Shown here: one piece after another, positions 27,333 through 36,079 of the stretch
How positions within the stretch are numbered: position 1 is the first letter of the stretch
Layout: every line of letters starts with the position of its first letter
Assembly: GCA_021300455.1 (NCBI GenBank)
Contig: JAJTDP010000036.1
Span: 1-40,114 of the forward strand
Reading direction: 5' to 3'
Length of the DNA: 40,114 bases
DNA from: Sediminibacterium sp.
Lineage (GTDB): Bacteria > Bacteroidota > Bacteroidia > Chitinophagales > Chitinophagaceae
The notes under the pieces: model-generated
The model's input: the letters and a program-made list of their open reading frames with translations, nothing else
Told to the model about the DNA's origin: nothing
Databases searched by the model: none
Program-made: the position numbers and the translations under genes

Positions 27333-27713
27333 ATGAAAAAATTTATTTTATTCGCTCTATTAGCTACTAGTTTTCTAACTACACATGCACAAAATAGAAC
27401 AGGAGAATTAAAACATGTTGTATTATTTACTTTTAAAGCAAGTTCTTCTGCAAAAGAAGTAGAAAATGTAGCACATAGTTTTGCAAAGCTATATGGTAAA
27501 GTACCTCAGGTTAAAAATATGCAATGGGGTATTAATATGAGTCCTGAGCATTTAGACCAAGGCTTTACGCATTGCTTTACACTTACTTTTAATTCTGAAA
27601 AAGATTTAGCTGATTACCAATTACATCCGGAGCACAAAGCTTTTCAAGCAGTTTTGAAGCCACATATGGATAAAGTATTTGTGGTAGATTATTTTGTAGA
27701 ACCTAATAAGTAA
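27333..27713 (+). CDS. Exported Dabb (stress-responsive A/B barrel) domain protein
   Basis: A 126-residue protein. It has a signal peptide of about 19 residues (ending TTHAQ), then a single Dabb ferredoxin-like domain: ELKHVVLFTFKA, WGINMSPEHLDQGFTHCFTL, and YQLHPEHKAFQAVLKPHMDK before a final strand VFVVDYFVE. Dabb domains dimerise and occur in small decarboxylases, cyclases and sugar-metabolism proteins. An exported form is common in Bacteroidota catabolic clusters, but its role is unknown. It is third in the PhyH-AKR unit, 27 bases after the reductase. Its end is eight bases from the convergent MFS gene, with no terminator hairpin. Confidence 0.82.
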   Translation: MKKFILFALLATSFLTTHAQNRTGELKHVVLFTFKASSSAKEVENVAHSFAKLYGKVPQVKNMQWGINMSPEHLDQGFTHCFTLTFNSEKDLADYQLHPEHKAFQAVLKPHMDKVFVVDYFVEPNK

Positions 27714-27721
27714 AAATAAAA

Positions 27722-28960
27722 TTAAGCCGTCGCTGCTTTTTTATTTTTCATATACACGTTTAATCCAATAAAGGCAACAATTAAAATTAATGGAATTGTT
27801 AAAGTGGCATTGATTACTTCTGGACCCGCTAATTTTTTAGCTTCATTGGTAACCGCTGCTAAGTCTGCTGCTGCAGTACCATCTGGAATTTTAGCATTCA
27901 CTAAGGTATCATAGAAGTCACTCATAAATATCATATAAACAGATACGGCAAACATACCCGCACCACCCATAAGATTAAGCCCTACAGCGCCTGTTTTAGG
28001 TAAGTTTTCAGCAACAAATCCTAACATCGTTGGCCAGAAATAACAAACGCCAATACCGAAAATAATAGCGCCTACAAATAACATATTACCAGTTGTATGG
28101 CCTAATAAGTATAAACCTAGTGCTGCTAAAATAGCTGAAATTAATAATACGCCTGAAGGTGAAAACTTTTTTACTACTGGACCTGCAAAGGCACGACCAA
28201 TAACCATGATACCTGTTTCAATAGTTAATAGTAAAATAGCGTTATCGCTTACATTTTTAAGAAGTACATCAATCCATTGTCCTGTAAATAATTCTGTGAT
28301 GGCTGTTCCGAACATACAGATAATCATAAAAATAAATAGAGGATTTAATAAACTCTTATACATATCTGATGCAGAAACGCCGCTTGATACACGCTCTGTT
28401 TCTGGGAATTCTAATTTAGAAAAGAAATAACCGTATAAAATAGTAGGAATTAACATCATACCAACTTGTAAATTCGTACCTAATCCTATTTTATTAAATA
28501 AGAATACAATTAAAGTACCAATTACAATACCTCCAGGGAACCATAAATGAAAGTGGTTCAATTTAGTAGTTTTATTATTAGGGTATAAAGCCGTTACTAA
28601 AGGATTACAAGAAGCCTCCACTGTACCATTGGCAATACCAATTAATAAAGTAGAGAAAAACAAACTCCAATAGCCTGTCGCATAAATAGTTAATACAATA
28701 CCTGCTAAATGAAATATAAAGGCAAGTACTAATAAACGCTTCATGCCAATAATATCAACAATGGTACCGCCAACTAGCATCGCAAGTGGGAAGCCCCAGA
28801 AGGCAGTAGCTGCAATGGTACCCAATTGCGCATTCGTTAATTGAAAATCAATGCCTTGTTGGCTTAGTACCCCAGCCCTAATTCCAAAGGAAAGAGAGGT
28901 CACTAATAAAGCTAGGCAGCTGGCAACAAATAGCCTGTTGGCTTGAATGTTTTTTGACAT
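27722..28960 (-). CDS. MFS transporter, sugar-type
   Basis: A 412-residue inner-membrane protein with about twelve hydrophobic helices. The loop VDIIGMKRLLVL after helix 2 is the MFS signature position (compare GxxxDRxGRR). The second half shows GRAFAGPVVKKF at the equivalent site. A periplasmic-looking insertion rich in Ala and Asp (IPDGTAAADLAAVTNEAKKL) precedes the last helix. It resembles the sugar MFS transporters (fucose/glucose permease-like) found near Gfo/Idh/MocA genes in Bacteroidota, so uptake of a mono- or disaccharide product is the likely role. It is divergent from the oxidoreductase operon with a 144-base shared upstream region. Confidence 0.82.
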   Translation of the reverse strand: MSKNIQANRLFVASCLALLVTSLSFGIRAGVLSQQGIDFQLTNAQLGTIAATAFWGFPLAMLVGGTIVDIIGMKRLLVLAFIFHLAGIVLTIYATGYWSLFFSTLLIGIANGTVEASCNPLVTALYPNNKTTKLNHFHLWFPGGIVIGTLIVFLFNKIGLGTNLQVGMMLIPTILYGYFFSKLEFPETERVSSGVSASDMYKSLLNPLFIFMIICMFGTAITELFTGQWIDVLLKNVSDNAILLLTIETGIMVIGRAFAGPVVKKFSPSGVLLISAILAALGLYLLGHTTGNMLFVGAIIFGIGVCYFWPTMLGFVAENLPKTGAVGLNLMGGAGMFAVSVYMIFMSDFYDTLVNAKIPDGTAAADLAAVTNEAKKLAGPEVINATLTIPLILIVAFIGLNVYMKNKKAATA

Positions 28961-29044
28961 AATCGTTAGTTTTTTGGTTTGGTCTTAAAAGCGAACTTGA
29001 ATATAAAAAAATTTATTGAAAAAACATTAAATTACAGATAACTT

Positions 29045-29074
29045 GTACAAAATAAAATTGCTTTTTACGTACAA
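29045..29074. promoter_or_regulatory. Direct repeat in divergent intergenic region, possible operator
   Basis: GTACAA occurs at 29045-29050 and again at 29069-29074, each followed by an A/T-rich stretch (AATAAAA, TAAAAAT). The start-to-start spacing is 24 bases. The pair lies between the MFS start (28960, -) and the Gfo/Idh/MocA start (29105, +), where a shared regulator would bind. No regulator gene is in the window. This is a pattern only. Confidence 0.22.
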
Positions 29075-29104
29075 TAAAAATATTTTTTACTTTAATATCA
29101 AAAA

Positions 29105-30373
29105 ATGAAAACACCGGAAAAAAATAGCCGTCGTCGATTTTTAAAAAATACTGCCGCTGTAGTGGCAGGTTTTTCAATTGTGCCAAGACAGGTTTTAGGT
29201 AGAGGATTTTTAGCCCCTAGTGATCAACTGACCAAGGGTATCATCGGAGTCGGTGGTATGGGTGTAGGTCATATTCCTTATGCAGGCACTCGAGTAGTAG
29301 CCATTTGTGATGTTGATAAAAAACATTTACAATCTGCAGCAGCACTAGTAGGAGGCAATGTAAAAACTTTTCATGACCATAGAGAATTAATTGCACTACC
29401 AGAAGTTGATATTGTACATATTGCTACCCCTCCTCATTGGCATGGTATAATGGCCATTGAAGCTGCTAAAGCGGGTAAAGATATTTGGTGTGAAAAACCA
29501 ATGACCAGAACTATCGGCGAAGGAAAGCGAGTGGTAGAAGCCGTTCAGCAGTATAAACGCATGTTTCGTTTAAATACTTGGTTCCGTTATGAAGATACTT
29601 TTTATGGAATGAAGTCGACGGTGAAGCCTATTAAAAAATTAGTAGAATCGGGTTTATTAGGTTGGCCATTAACAGTAACAGTGAGTAAGACTACTGGTTT
29701 TGATTGGAAATTTTATTGGGTAGGAAAAACAAAATTAGAAGTACAAGCTGTACCTGAAGAATTAGATTATGAAAGATGGTTAGGTCCCGCACCATTTAAA
29801 CCCTATAATGAACATAGAGTGCATCAAACATTTAGAGGCTATTGGGATTATGATGGTGGAGGTCTTGGCGATATGGGACAACATTATATCGATCCAATTC
29901 AATACTTCCTAGAGAAAGATGATACAAGTCCTATTTCAGTGGAGATTGATGCAGAACAACAACATCCTGATGCCTGCGGAACCTTTAGAAAATTAACTTT
30001 CACCTATGAAGATGGTTGCAAGATTATTTTAGACGGAGAGGCCAAAGACCCAGGTGCAGCCTATATTGAGGGACCTAAGGGGAAACTTTATGCTGGCTTT
30101 AAGTCGGACATTCCCAATTTAACAGAAAAATTGGCCATGCTACCAGATCCTGCGCCTCAAGTCACTGATTTTTTAGAGTCGGTAAGAGAAAGGACTCCCT
30201 TTGCACTCAATGAAGCCAATGGTTTTAGATCTTGTACTATTATTAATATGGGAAAAATTGCCTTGCAATTAGGAAGAAACTTAAAGTTTAATCCAAGCAC
30301 CCAAGAATTTATTAATGATGAAGAAGCAAACAGATTAATTAACCCAGCAATGCGTTCTCCTTGGACCATTTAA
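29105..30373 (+). CDS. Tat-exported Gfo/Idh/MocA family oxidoreductase
   Basis: A 422-residue NAD(P)-dependent sugar oxidoreductase. The N-terminus is a twin-arginine signal (SRRRFLKNTAAVVAG), so it is exported folded with its cofactor. The Rossmann start is GIIGVGGMGVG (45-55). The catalytic Lys131 lies in CEKPMTRT. DMGQHYIDPIQYFLE provides the His/Asp segment of the C-terminal domain. It lacks any transmembrane segment other than the signal. Exported members of this family act on glycosides, for example in 3-keto-glucoside formation or isomer exchange. The neighbour 22 bases downstream is a DUF1080 (3-keto-disaccharide hydrolase family) protein, which fits an oxidise-then-cleave route. The substrate is not determined. 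Confidence 0.88.
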   Translation: MKTPEKNSRRRFLKNTAAVVAGFSIVPRQVLGRGFLAPSDQLTKGIIGVGGMGVGHIPYAGTRVVAICDVDKKHLQSAAALVGGNVKTFHDHRELIALPEVDIVHIATPPHWHGIMAIEAAKAGKDIWCEKPMTRTIGEGKRVVEAVQQYKRMFRLNTWFRYEDTFYGMKSTVKPIKKLVESGLLGWPLTVTVSKTTGFDWKFYWVGKTKLEVQAVPEELDYERWLGPAPFKPYNEHRVHQTFRGYWDYDGGGLGDMGQHYIDPIQYFLEKDDTSPISVEIDAEQQHPDACGTFRKLTFTYEDGCKIILDGEAKDPGAAYIEGPKGKLYAGFKSDIPNLTEKLAMLPDPAPQVTDFLESVRERTPFALNEANGFRSCTIINMGKIALQLGRNLKFNPSTQEFINDEEANRLINPAMRSPWTI

Positions 30374-30395
30374 TCATTCAAAAAAATTATTTATA

Positions 30396-32618
30396 ATGAA
30401 AAATAAAATTTCTTATTTACTACTCTTCTTGTTATTTGCCCTACAGGCAGTTGCACAAGTGGGGTCAGTAAAAAATACCATCAATAATTTTCCATATCAA
30501 CGCCCTTCGGAAACCGAGTCTGCTATTACTTCTATGCATACTTGGGGAAATAGCGAGTGGAAACAATTAGTTCAATTACTTAATGACGACTCTCTGAAAC
30601 TAAAATCTACATATGCTTTAAACGCTTATGTGAACGATGCTAGTTTAAATATTGCGTTAAAACAACAAGTAGCTGAAAATTTAGTAGCCGCATATAGTGC
30701 TGCTAAAACATTCTATGCGCGTGAGTTTATGATTAATCAATTAGGTTTACTAGGTGATGATGCGGCAATAAAATTACTCAGCAGTTTATTAAAAAATGAA
30801 ACTTTTTCTGGCAATGCAGCAAGGGCTTTAGAGAGTATTCATACTGCAGCTGCTAAGCAAGCCTTAACCAAGGCGCTAAAATCAGCGTCTGGTGAAAATG
30901 CAAAACATATTCAAGCAGCCTTAGATAATTTTAATTTTAAATTACCAATAATTAAAATAGCAAGTGCTTCAAAACAAACTGCCAATACACCTGCACAAAA
31001 ATTACTTCTTTTAGAAGATAGAATGACAAAGGCAAGTACTCGATTAGAAAAAAGAACTGTGCTACATGAGGCTTCTTTGATTCCAGGCTTTGGAAGTTTT
31101 ATGCTGGTGAGTAAAGCATTAAGTGATGAAACAATTAATAAAGAAGCTGCTGTAATTCTAACACGCTTAGCCTTGGCTGATAAAAATATAAGAGGGCCAG
31201 AAGTAAGGGCTAGCTTGGAAAAGGCAGTAGGCCTTATTCGTGGAAATTCTTACCCTGTGCATGGTTTAGGTCCCTCAGCTATGATGTCAGACATTGTTGG
31301 CATAGATAGCCCTTTATTAATAAATAAACTAAAGCAGCATTTAATAAACTTACCTTATGATAATGGATTTGTAAGCTTATTTAATGGTAAAGATTTAACA
31401 GGATGGAAGGGCTTGGTCATGAACCCTATTGCTAGAGCGAAGATGAGCGACTCTGCTTTAAAAGCAGCAGAACAAAAAGCCAATGAGAAAGTGAAAAATG
31501 ATTGGATAGCCAAGGATGGCCTTTTAGTATTTACAGGACATGGTGATAATTTAGCGACAGAAAAAAAATATGGCGATTTTGAAATGTATGTAGATTGGAA
31601 AATTACGGAAAAAGGAGATGCAGGTATTTATTTAAGAGGCAGTCCACAGGTACAAATTTGGGATACTAGTAGAAGAGAAGTAGGTGCGCAAGTAGGTTCT
31701 GGTGGTTTATACAATAATATAAAAAATAAAAGTAAACCCTTGGTAGTAGCCGATAATAAAATTGGCGAGTGGAACAATTTTCATATTATTATGAAGGGCG
31801 CAGAAGTTACTGTTTATTTAAACGGTGTATTAGTAACGGATAATGTAACATTAGAAAATTTTTGGGATCGTAAATCACCCATTTTTGCTAAGGAGCAAAT
31901 TGAATTACAGGCCCATGGTACTTATGTAGCCTATCGTAATATTTATATAAGAGAAATTCCTAGTGATGAAATGACAAGTTTAACAGAGGAGGAAAAAAAT
32001 CAAGGTTTTGTTTCTTTATTTGATGGTACAAATTTAGATAGTTGGACAGGTAGCACTTCAGGGTATTTAATTGAAGAAGGCGCAGTAGTGGTGCATCCTG
32101 ATAAAGCGGGCAAAGGTGGTGGAGGTAATTTGTATACTAAAGAAGAGTTTGCTGATTTTATTTATAGATTTGATTTTCAATTAACACCAGGTGCCAATAA
32201 CGGTATTGGTGTGCATGCTCCCTTAGAAGGAGATGCTGCTTATGTAGGTATGGAAATACAAGTATTAGATAATGAAGCAGATATTTACAAAGGCTTACAG
32301 CCTTATCAATACCATGGTTCTGTATATGGTGTCATTCCAGCTAAAAGAGGTTTTTTAAAGCCTACTGGCGAGTGGAATGAAGAAGAAATTATGGTAAAAG
32401 GAACACAGATTAAAGTAACCTTAAATGGTACCGTCATTTTAGAAGGAGATTATGCAGCAGCTTCTAAAAATGGAACTATGGACCATAAAGAACATCCAGG
32501 TTTATTGAGAACCACTGGTCATATTGCTTTTCTAGGCCACGGAGAAGTACTAAGATTTAAAAATATGCGTGTTAAGGTATTAGAGGAAGATAAAAAAGGC
32601 AAGAAGAAGAAGAGATAA
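30396..32618 (+). CDS. Exported protein with HEAT-like repeats and two DUF1080 (3-keto-disaccharide hydrolase) domains
   Basis: A 740-residue protein with a signal peptide ending near residue 21 (AVAQ). The N-terminal ~300 residues are helical HEAT-like repeats (INQLGLLGDDAAIKLLSSLL, NAARALESIH). Two DUF1080 jelly rolls follow: domain 1 begins FVSLFNGKDLTGW (about 325) and contains YGDFEMYVDWKI and GDAGIYLRGSPQVQIWD; domain 2 begins FVSLFDGTNLDSW (about 537) and contains GANNGIGVHAPLEGDAAYVG. DUF1080 members have been shown to hydrolyse 3-keto-glycosides. Two such domains in one chain plus a scaffold is a large version. The C-terminus is very basic (KKGKKKKR). It forms an operon with the Gfo/Idh/MocA gene and ends at a strong terminator. 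Confidence 0.86.
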   Translation: MKNKISYLLLFLLFALQAVAQVGSVKNTINNFPYQRPSETESAITSMHTWGNSEWKQLVQLLNDDSLKLKSTYALNAYVNDASLNIALKQQVAENLVAAYSAAKTFYAREFMINQLGLLGDDAAIKLLSSLLKNETFSGNAARALESIHTAAAKQALTKALKSASGENAKHIQAALDNFNFKLPIIKIASASKQTANTPAQKLLLLEDRMTKASTRLEKRTVLHEASLIPGFGSFMLVSKALSDETINKEAAVILTRLALADKNIRGPEVRASLEKAVGLIRGNSYPVHGLGPSAMMSDIVGIDSPLLINKLKQHLINLPYDNGFVSLFNGKDLTGWKGLVMNPIARAKMSDSALKAAEQKANEKVKNDWIAKDGLLVFTGHGDNLATEKKYGDFEMYVDWKITEKGDAGIYLRGSPQVQIWDTSRREVGAQVGSGGLYNNIKNKSKPLVVADNKIGEWNNFHIIMKGAEVTVYLNGVLVTDNVTLENFWDRKSPIFAKEQIELQAHGTYVAYRNIYIREIPSDEMTSLTEEEKNQGFVSLFDGTNLDSWTGSTSGYLIEEGAVVVHPDKAGKGGGGNLYTKEEFADFIYRFDFQLTPGANNGIGVHAPLEGDAAYVGMEIQVLDNEADIYKGLQPYQYHGSVYGVIPAKRGFLKPTGEWNEEEIMVKGTQIKVTLNGTVILEGDYAAASKNGTMDHKEHPGLLRTTGHIAFLGHGEVLRFKNMRVKVLEEDKKGKKKKR

Positions 32619-32647
32619 GCTTATATTCTTAAAGCCTTATAAGAAAC

Positions 32648-32679
32648 AAAAAGCCCCTCAAATTATGAGGGGCTTTTTT
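32648..32679. terminator. Bidirectional rho-independent terminator
   Basis: The stem AAAAAGCCCCTCA/TGAGGGGCTTTTT (32648-32660 with 32666-32678) has a 5-base loop. It carries an A run on one side and a T run on the other. It lies between the DUF1080 gene (+) and the TonB receptor gene (-). Confidence 0.93.
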
Positions 32680-32714
32680 AATAGCTATTACTAGCTAAAG
32701 AATTATTAAACTGA

Positions 32715-33848
32715 TTAGTTAAATAAGTATCTAACACCAATTTGTAACTGCCAACGAGAACCTATACCTGGAGATGGAGTATAAGGTCTTGATTGAGGTA
32801 TTTGCTTAGTTGGATCTAAGAAAGGAAATGCATAGATAGGTGTAACCTTATCTGTATCAATTCCTTGAAATACTAAAGGTTGTGTTGTTGTTGGTACATA
32901 AAATACTCCCCAATCTTTATTTAACAAGTTTGTAAAGTTATAAATATCAGCTGTTAAACGAATAGTATGCTTGTTTTTACCAGATGTAAATCTAATATCT
33001 TGTGTAAAGTTTAAATCTAATTTATGGGTCCAAGGTAATACATATGCATTTCTTTCAGCGAATTGACCTCTACGTGTAGATAAATAAGGGTTGTTTTCAA
33101 TGAAAGTATTTAATTGATTCCACAAAGTAGCTTGATCTCTTTGGTCTGTAGATTTTGGAACAGTCACTAATTTAATTTGAGAAGCGTCTTTAGGAACAAA
33201 CATTAAGTCATTAAATGAAATACCATCATTGTTAATATCACCACTTACATTATAAGAAGTAGCATAGTTAGGAGCGCCTTCATATACTAAACCAACTGAT
33301 GATAAAAATCTTTTAGAAAATTCTTTCTTATAGATCATGCTCGCAATAATTCTGTGTGGTAAATAGTTATTAGATAAACCTGCAACGAATTCATTAGGAT
33401 TATCAGAGGTTGCTTTAGAACCCCACATAGTAGCTGCAGTAGAACCAGTCACCGCTGCATCATAAGCAACCTGTCTTGTATAGGCTGCAGTAGCTACAAA
33501 GTTTTTAGATACTTTTTGAACTTGTAAAGTTCCAGTAGCAGCATAACCTGCATTTGAATTAGTCATGTAAATTGCATTACCAATTTGTGGGTTAGCAGCA
33601 CTAGATCTAGCAGTACCTCCCATTTGAGAGCCCCCTAAAGGAAAAGAAGTAATATAAGGGAATCTATAACGACCATCTGTTAATTTCACTAAACCAGTTG
33701 AAGGAAGCGCAATGTTTTGAAATACTGAAGCATTTAATTGCTTAGTATATGATCCTTCAGCAGTTACTGTCCAACCATTACCTAATTTTTTATCAGCCGC
33801 TAAAGTAGATTTAAATACTTGAGGGAATTTATAGTTAGGCTTGTAAGG
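32715..33848 (-). pseudogene. TonB-dependent receptor, 3' fragment (frameshifted)
   Basis: The C-terminal part of the outer-membrane receptor begun at 35820. Recognisable receptor sequence starts at YKPNYKFPQVFKSTLAADKK. It runs through barrel strands (LDLNFTQDIRFTSGKNKHTI, RLTADIYNFTNLLNKDWG) to the end WQLQIGVRYLFN, which has the aromatic end expected for Bam insertion. An open frame extends to 33941 but its first residues (MVFVRIRVLHLIQLFKF) are an out-of-frame shadow of the 5' fragment. No start codon fits. The strands between the end of the 5' fragment and PNYKFPQVF are missing, so this is the other side of a frameshifting deletion and not a separate gene. Confidence 0.82.
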
Positions 33849-35820
33849 TTTGGTCACCATATACATCATAGTTAAATCCAATTCTTGGAGAAATTTGAAT
33901 AGCTGTATTAGGTGAAGCACCCGTATTCGCACGAATACCATTGTAGAACCTTGTTATAGTATCTACTACTGGGTTAAATAAGAAAGTATTGTAGAAATTA
34001 GTATAGTCAGCTCTGATACCATAAGTAACAGTTAACTTATCTGTAGCTCTGTATTTATCTTGGATGAATATACCAGCTTCAAAATTCTTAGGACCTACTA
34101 ATGGGAAAGCACCACCGCCTAATGCATAAGATAAGTTATACAAACCAGCAGGTTGTTTTCCATCTGCAGCTGCATAGAAATCGGCTAGGCTATTGAAACG
34201 GTATGTTCCAGAATAGTTAGGAGAAAAACCATTTAAATATTTTTTATAAGAAGACTGAATTCCAGCTGTAATCTCATGGTTACCTGCGTAAATAGATAAG
34301 ATATCATTGAATTGGAATACATCTGTATTTAATTTGTTACCATAAGTAAATAACTCATATCCAAATGAAGTGAAGGGCTTACTACTATTAGCTGCAATAG
34401 TACCTGAACCGTCTAAGATATCTACAAATGGAAAGTCTTGTCCAGATAATGAAGTTCTGAAGTCTCTTAATGCAGTATATCCAACTTGTAATTTATTACT
34501 CATGCTATTAGAGAACTTAGTGTTCAACTCAGCAATAAAAATATTGGCGTTGTTGTTGATTGCATAACCTGCACCATAGAAAGGAAGTGCAGTTGCATCT
34601 GCTTGTCTACGATTATTAGCAGCACCACTATTAGAAGGTTGTATATCACTAGAAGATTTTAAATAACTATATTTTAAACTAAAAGTGTTATTCTCGTTGA
34701 TGTTCCAATCAATCTTAGCTGTTAAACGCTTAGACTTTGAAACGTAAGGATAATTTTGGTAAGGACCTGGATCGTAGTTATACTTTGTTTTTAAGAATGT
34801 AGCTAAGGCGTCTAAGTCTGCAGCTTTTGCAACAGAAACAGTTGTACCGTTTGGAGCTGAAGTAGGAGTAGAAGCTGTCCATGTATTAGCGGGAGCCGAT
34901 CTTTCTTCTTGTTCTGCATTGACAAAATAGAATAATTTATTTTTAATTAAAGCGCCACCTACTGTGAAGCCTTTTAAATCATAAGAGAAATCTTGCTTTG
35001 GAACTGTGATTGTATATGGCGCAGCATTTACATCATATCCTTGCCAATCTTTGCTTTTCATATATTGGTAAACCGATCCAGTGGCAGTGTTCGCACCAGA
35101 ACGAGATACAGAGTTTACGTTACCTCCAACAAAACCTCCTTGACGAACGTCAAACGGAGAAATGTTTACTTGAATTTGCTCAATCGCATCTAATGAAACA
35201 GCTACTTGACCTGTTTGACCACCGATATCACCAGATAATCCAAAAGAGTTATTAAAGTTAGCACCATCAATAGTGATATTGTTCAATTGAGAACTTTGAC
35301 CACCAAATGACATATTGTTATAAGTAGGTGTTAATTTAATGATGTCTTTGTATGAACGAGTAACAGTAGGCAAACTTGTGATTTGATTTCTATTAAAGTT
35401 GTCTTGAGAACCTGTTCTTGAATTACTAAAAACTTTGTCTTGGCTAGTAGATCTTACGACTACTTCTTGTAAATTAGTAGAAGCTTCTACTAATTTAAAG
35501 TTTGCTTTATAAGCTTGACCTAATAACAAGTTAATGTCATTTTGTTGGTCTTTTTTGAAGCCTACATAAGAAACTTCCACTAAGTAAGGTCCTCCAACTT
35601 TTAAGTTAATTAAGTTGTATCTACCATCTTTACGAGTAGTAGTTACATATTTAGTACCAGTCGGTTGGTGGATGGCTGAAACTGAAACGCCAGCTAAACC
35701 AGTTGCACCGCTTGTTACTGTACCTTGTATTTCAGATGTTGTTTCTTGTGCGTTAACTTTAATAATAGATATTAAAATTACCAACATTAGAGAAAAGGCT
35801 TGTTTTAAAACATTTTTCAT
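33835..35820 (-). pseudogene. TonB-dependent receptor with carboxypeptidase-regulatory-like domain, 5' fragment (frameshifted)
   Basis: An outer-membrane receptor of the Oar-like, CarboxypepD-regulatory type that would import a TonB-dependent substrate. It has a signal peptide (about 1-24, ending VNAQE) and a regulatory-like beta domain (about 27-115: IQGTVTSGATGLAGVSVSAI). The plug domain includes LPTVTRSYKDIIKLTP and NNITIDGANFNNSFGLSGD. Barrel strands follow, ending in AIQISPRIGFNYDVYGDQTL. The frame closes at once (QA, stop at 33835), and the receptor resumes in another frame. In relatives, several dozen residues normally separate SPR-GFN-DV-GDxT from NFKFPQVFR, and these are absent. There is no SusD-like partner beside it. 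A Bacteroidota promoter candidate lies just upstream. Confidence 0.84.
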
Positions 35821-35842
35821 TTTATGATATTATTTATGGCCT

Positions 35843-35873
35843 CAAAAATAATCTAAAACTTGCGAATTACGAA
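35843..35873 (-). promoter_or_regulatory. Candidate Bacteroidota promoter of the TonB receptor
   Basis: Reading the minus strand, TTCG (35873-35870) is followed after 19 bases by TATTTTTG (35850-35843). This is an exact match to the -7 consensus TANNTTTG and a three-of-four match to the -33 TTTG. It would place the transcript start about 16 bases before the receptor ATG. Confidence 0.42.
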
Positions 35874-36034
35874 GAGTTCTAATTAACATTGTATTAACGA
35901 AAAAAGGGCCTCATATATTTCTAGCTAGAATAAATTTTATATATAAAAATGTAATATATAAATTATTGTAAATGAATAAGATACCATATTTTTAATATAA
36001 TTATTTTAAAAATCATATTAAAAATTTAATGCAG

Positions 36035-36051
36035 ATTAACAAATTGTTAAT
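36035..36051. repeat. Short inverted repeat ATTAACA-AAT-TGTTAAT
   Basis: Perfect 7-base arms around a 3-base centre lie in the 259-base gap between the aminotransferase end (36080) and the receptor start (35820). The AT-only arms make a poor terminator. The symmetry is like that of an operator for a dimeric regulator. Otherwise the gap is AT-rich and featureless apart from the promoter candidate. Confidence 0.3.
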
Positions 36052-36079
36052 TCTTTTTCTATGGGAAAATAGGGGTCTT

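Noticed and set aside
33849..33941. Separate gene start at 33941 for the 3' receptor fragment
   Set aside because: The first ~30 residues of that frame are an out-of-frame reading of the 5' fragment and do not resemble a signal peptide or receptor.
36035..36051. Terminator for the minus-strand aminotransferase unit
   Set aside because: The arms are only 7 bases and AT-rich, so the hairpin would be weak. An operator-like palindrome or chance is more likely.
35821..36079. Small RNA or unannotated gene in the receptor upstream gap
   Set aside because: Only short ORFs and AT-rich sequence are present. Apart from a promoter candidate and a short palindrome, nothing supports a gene.
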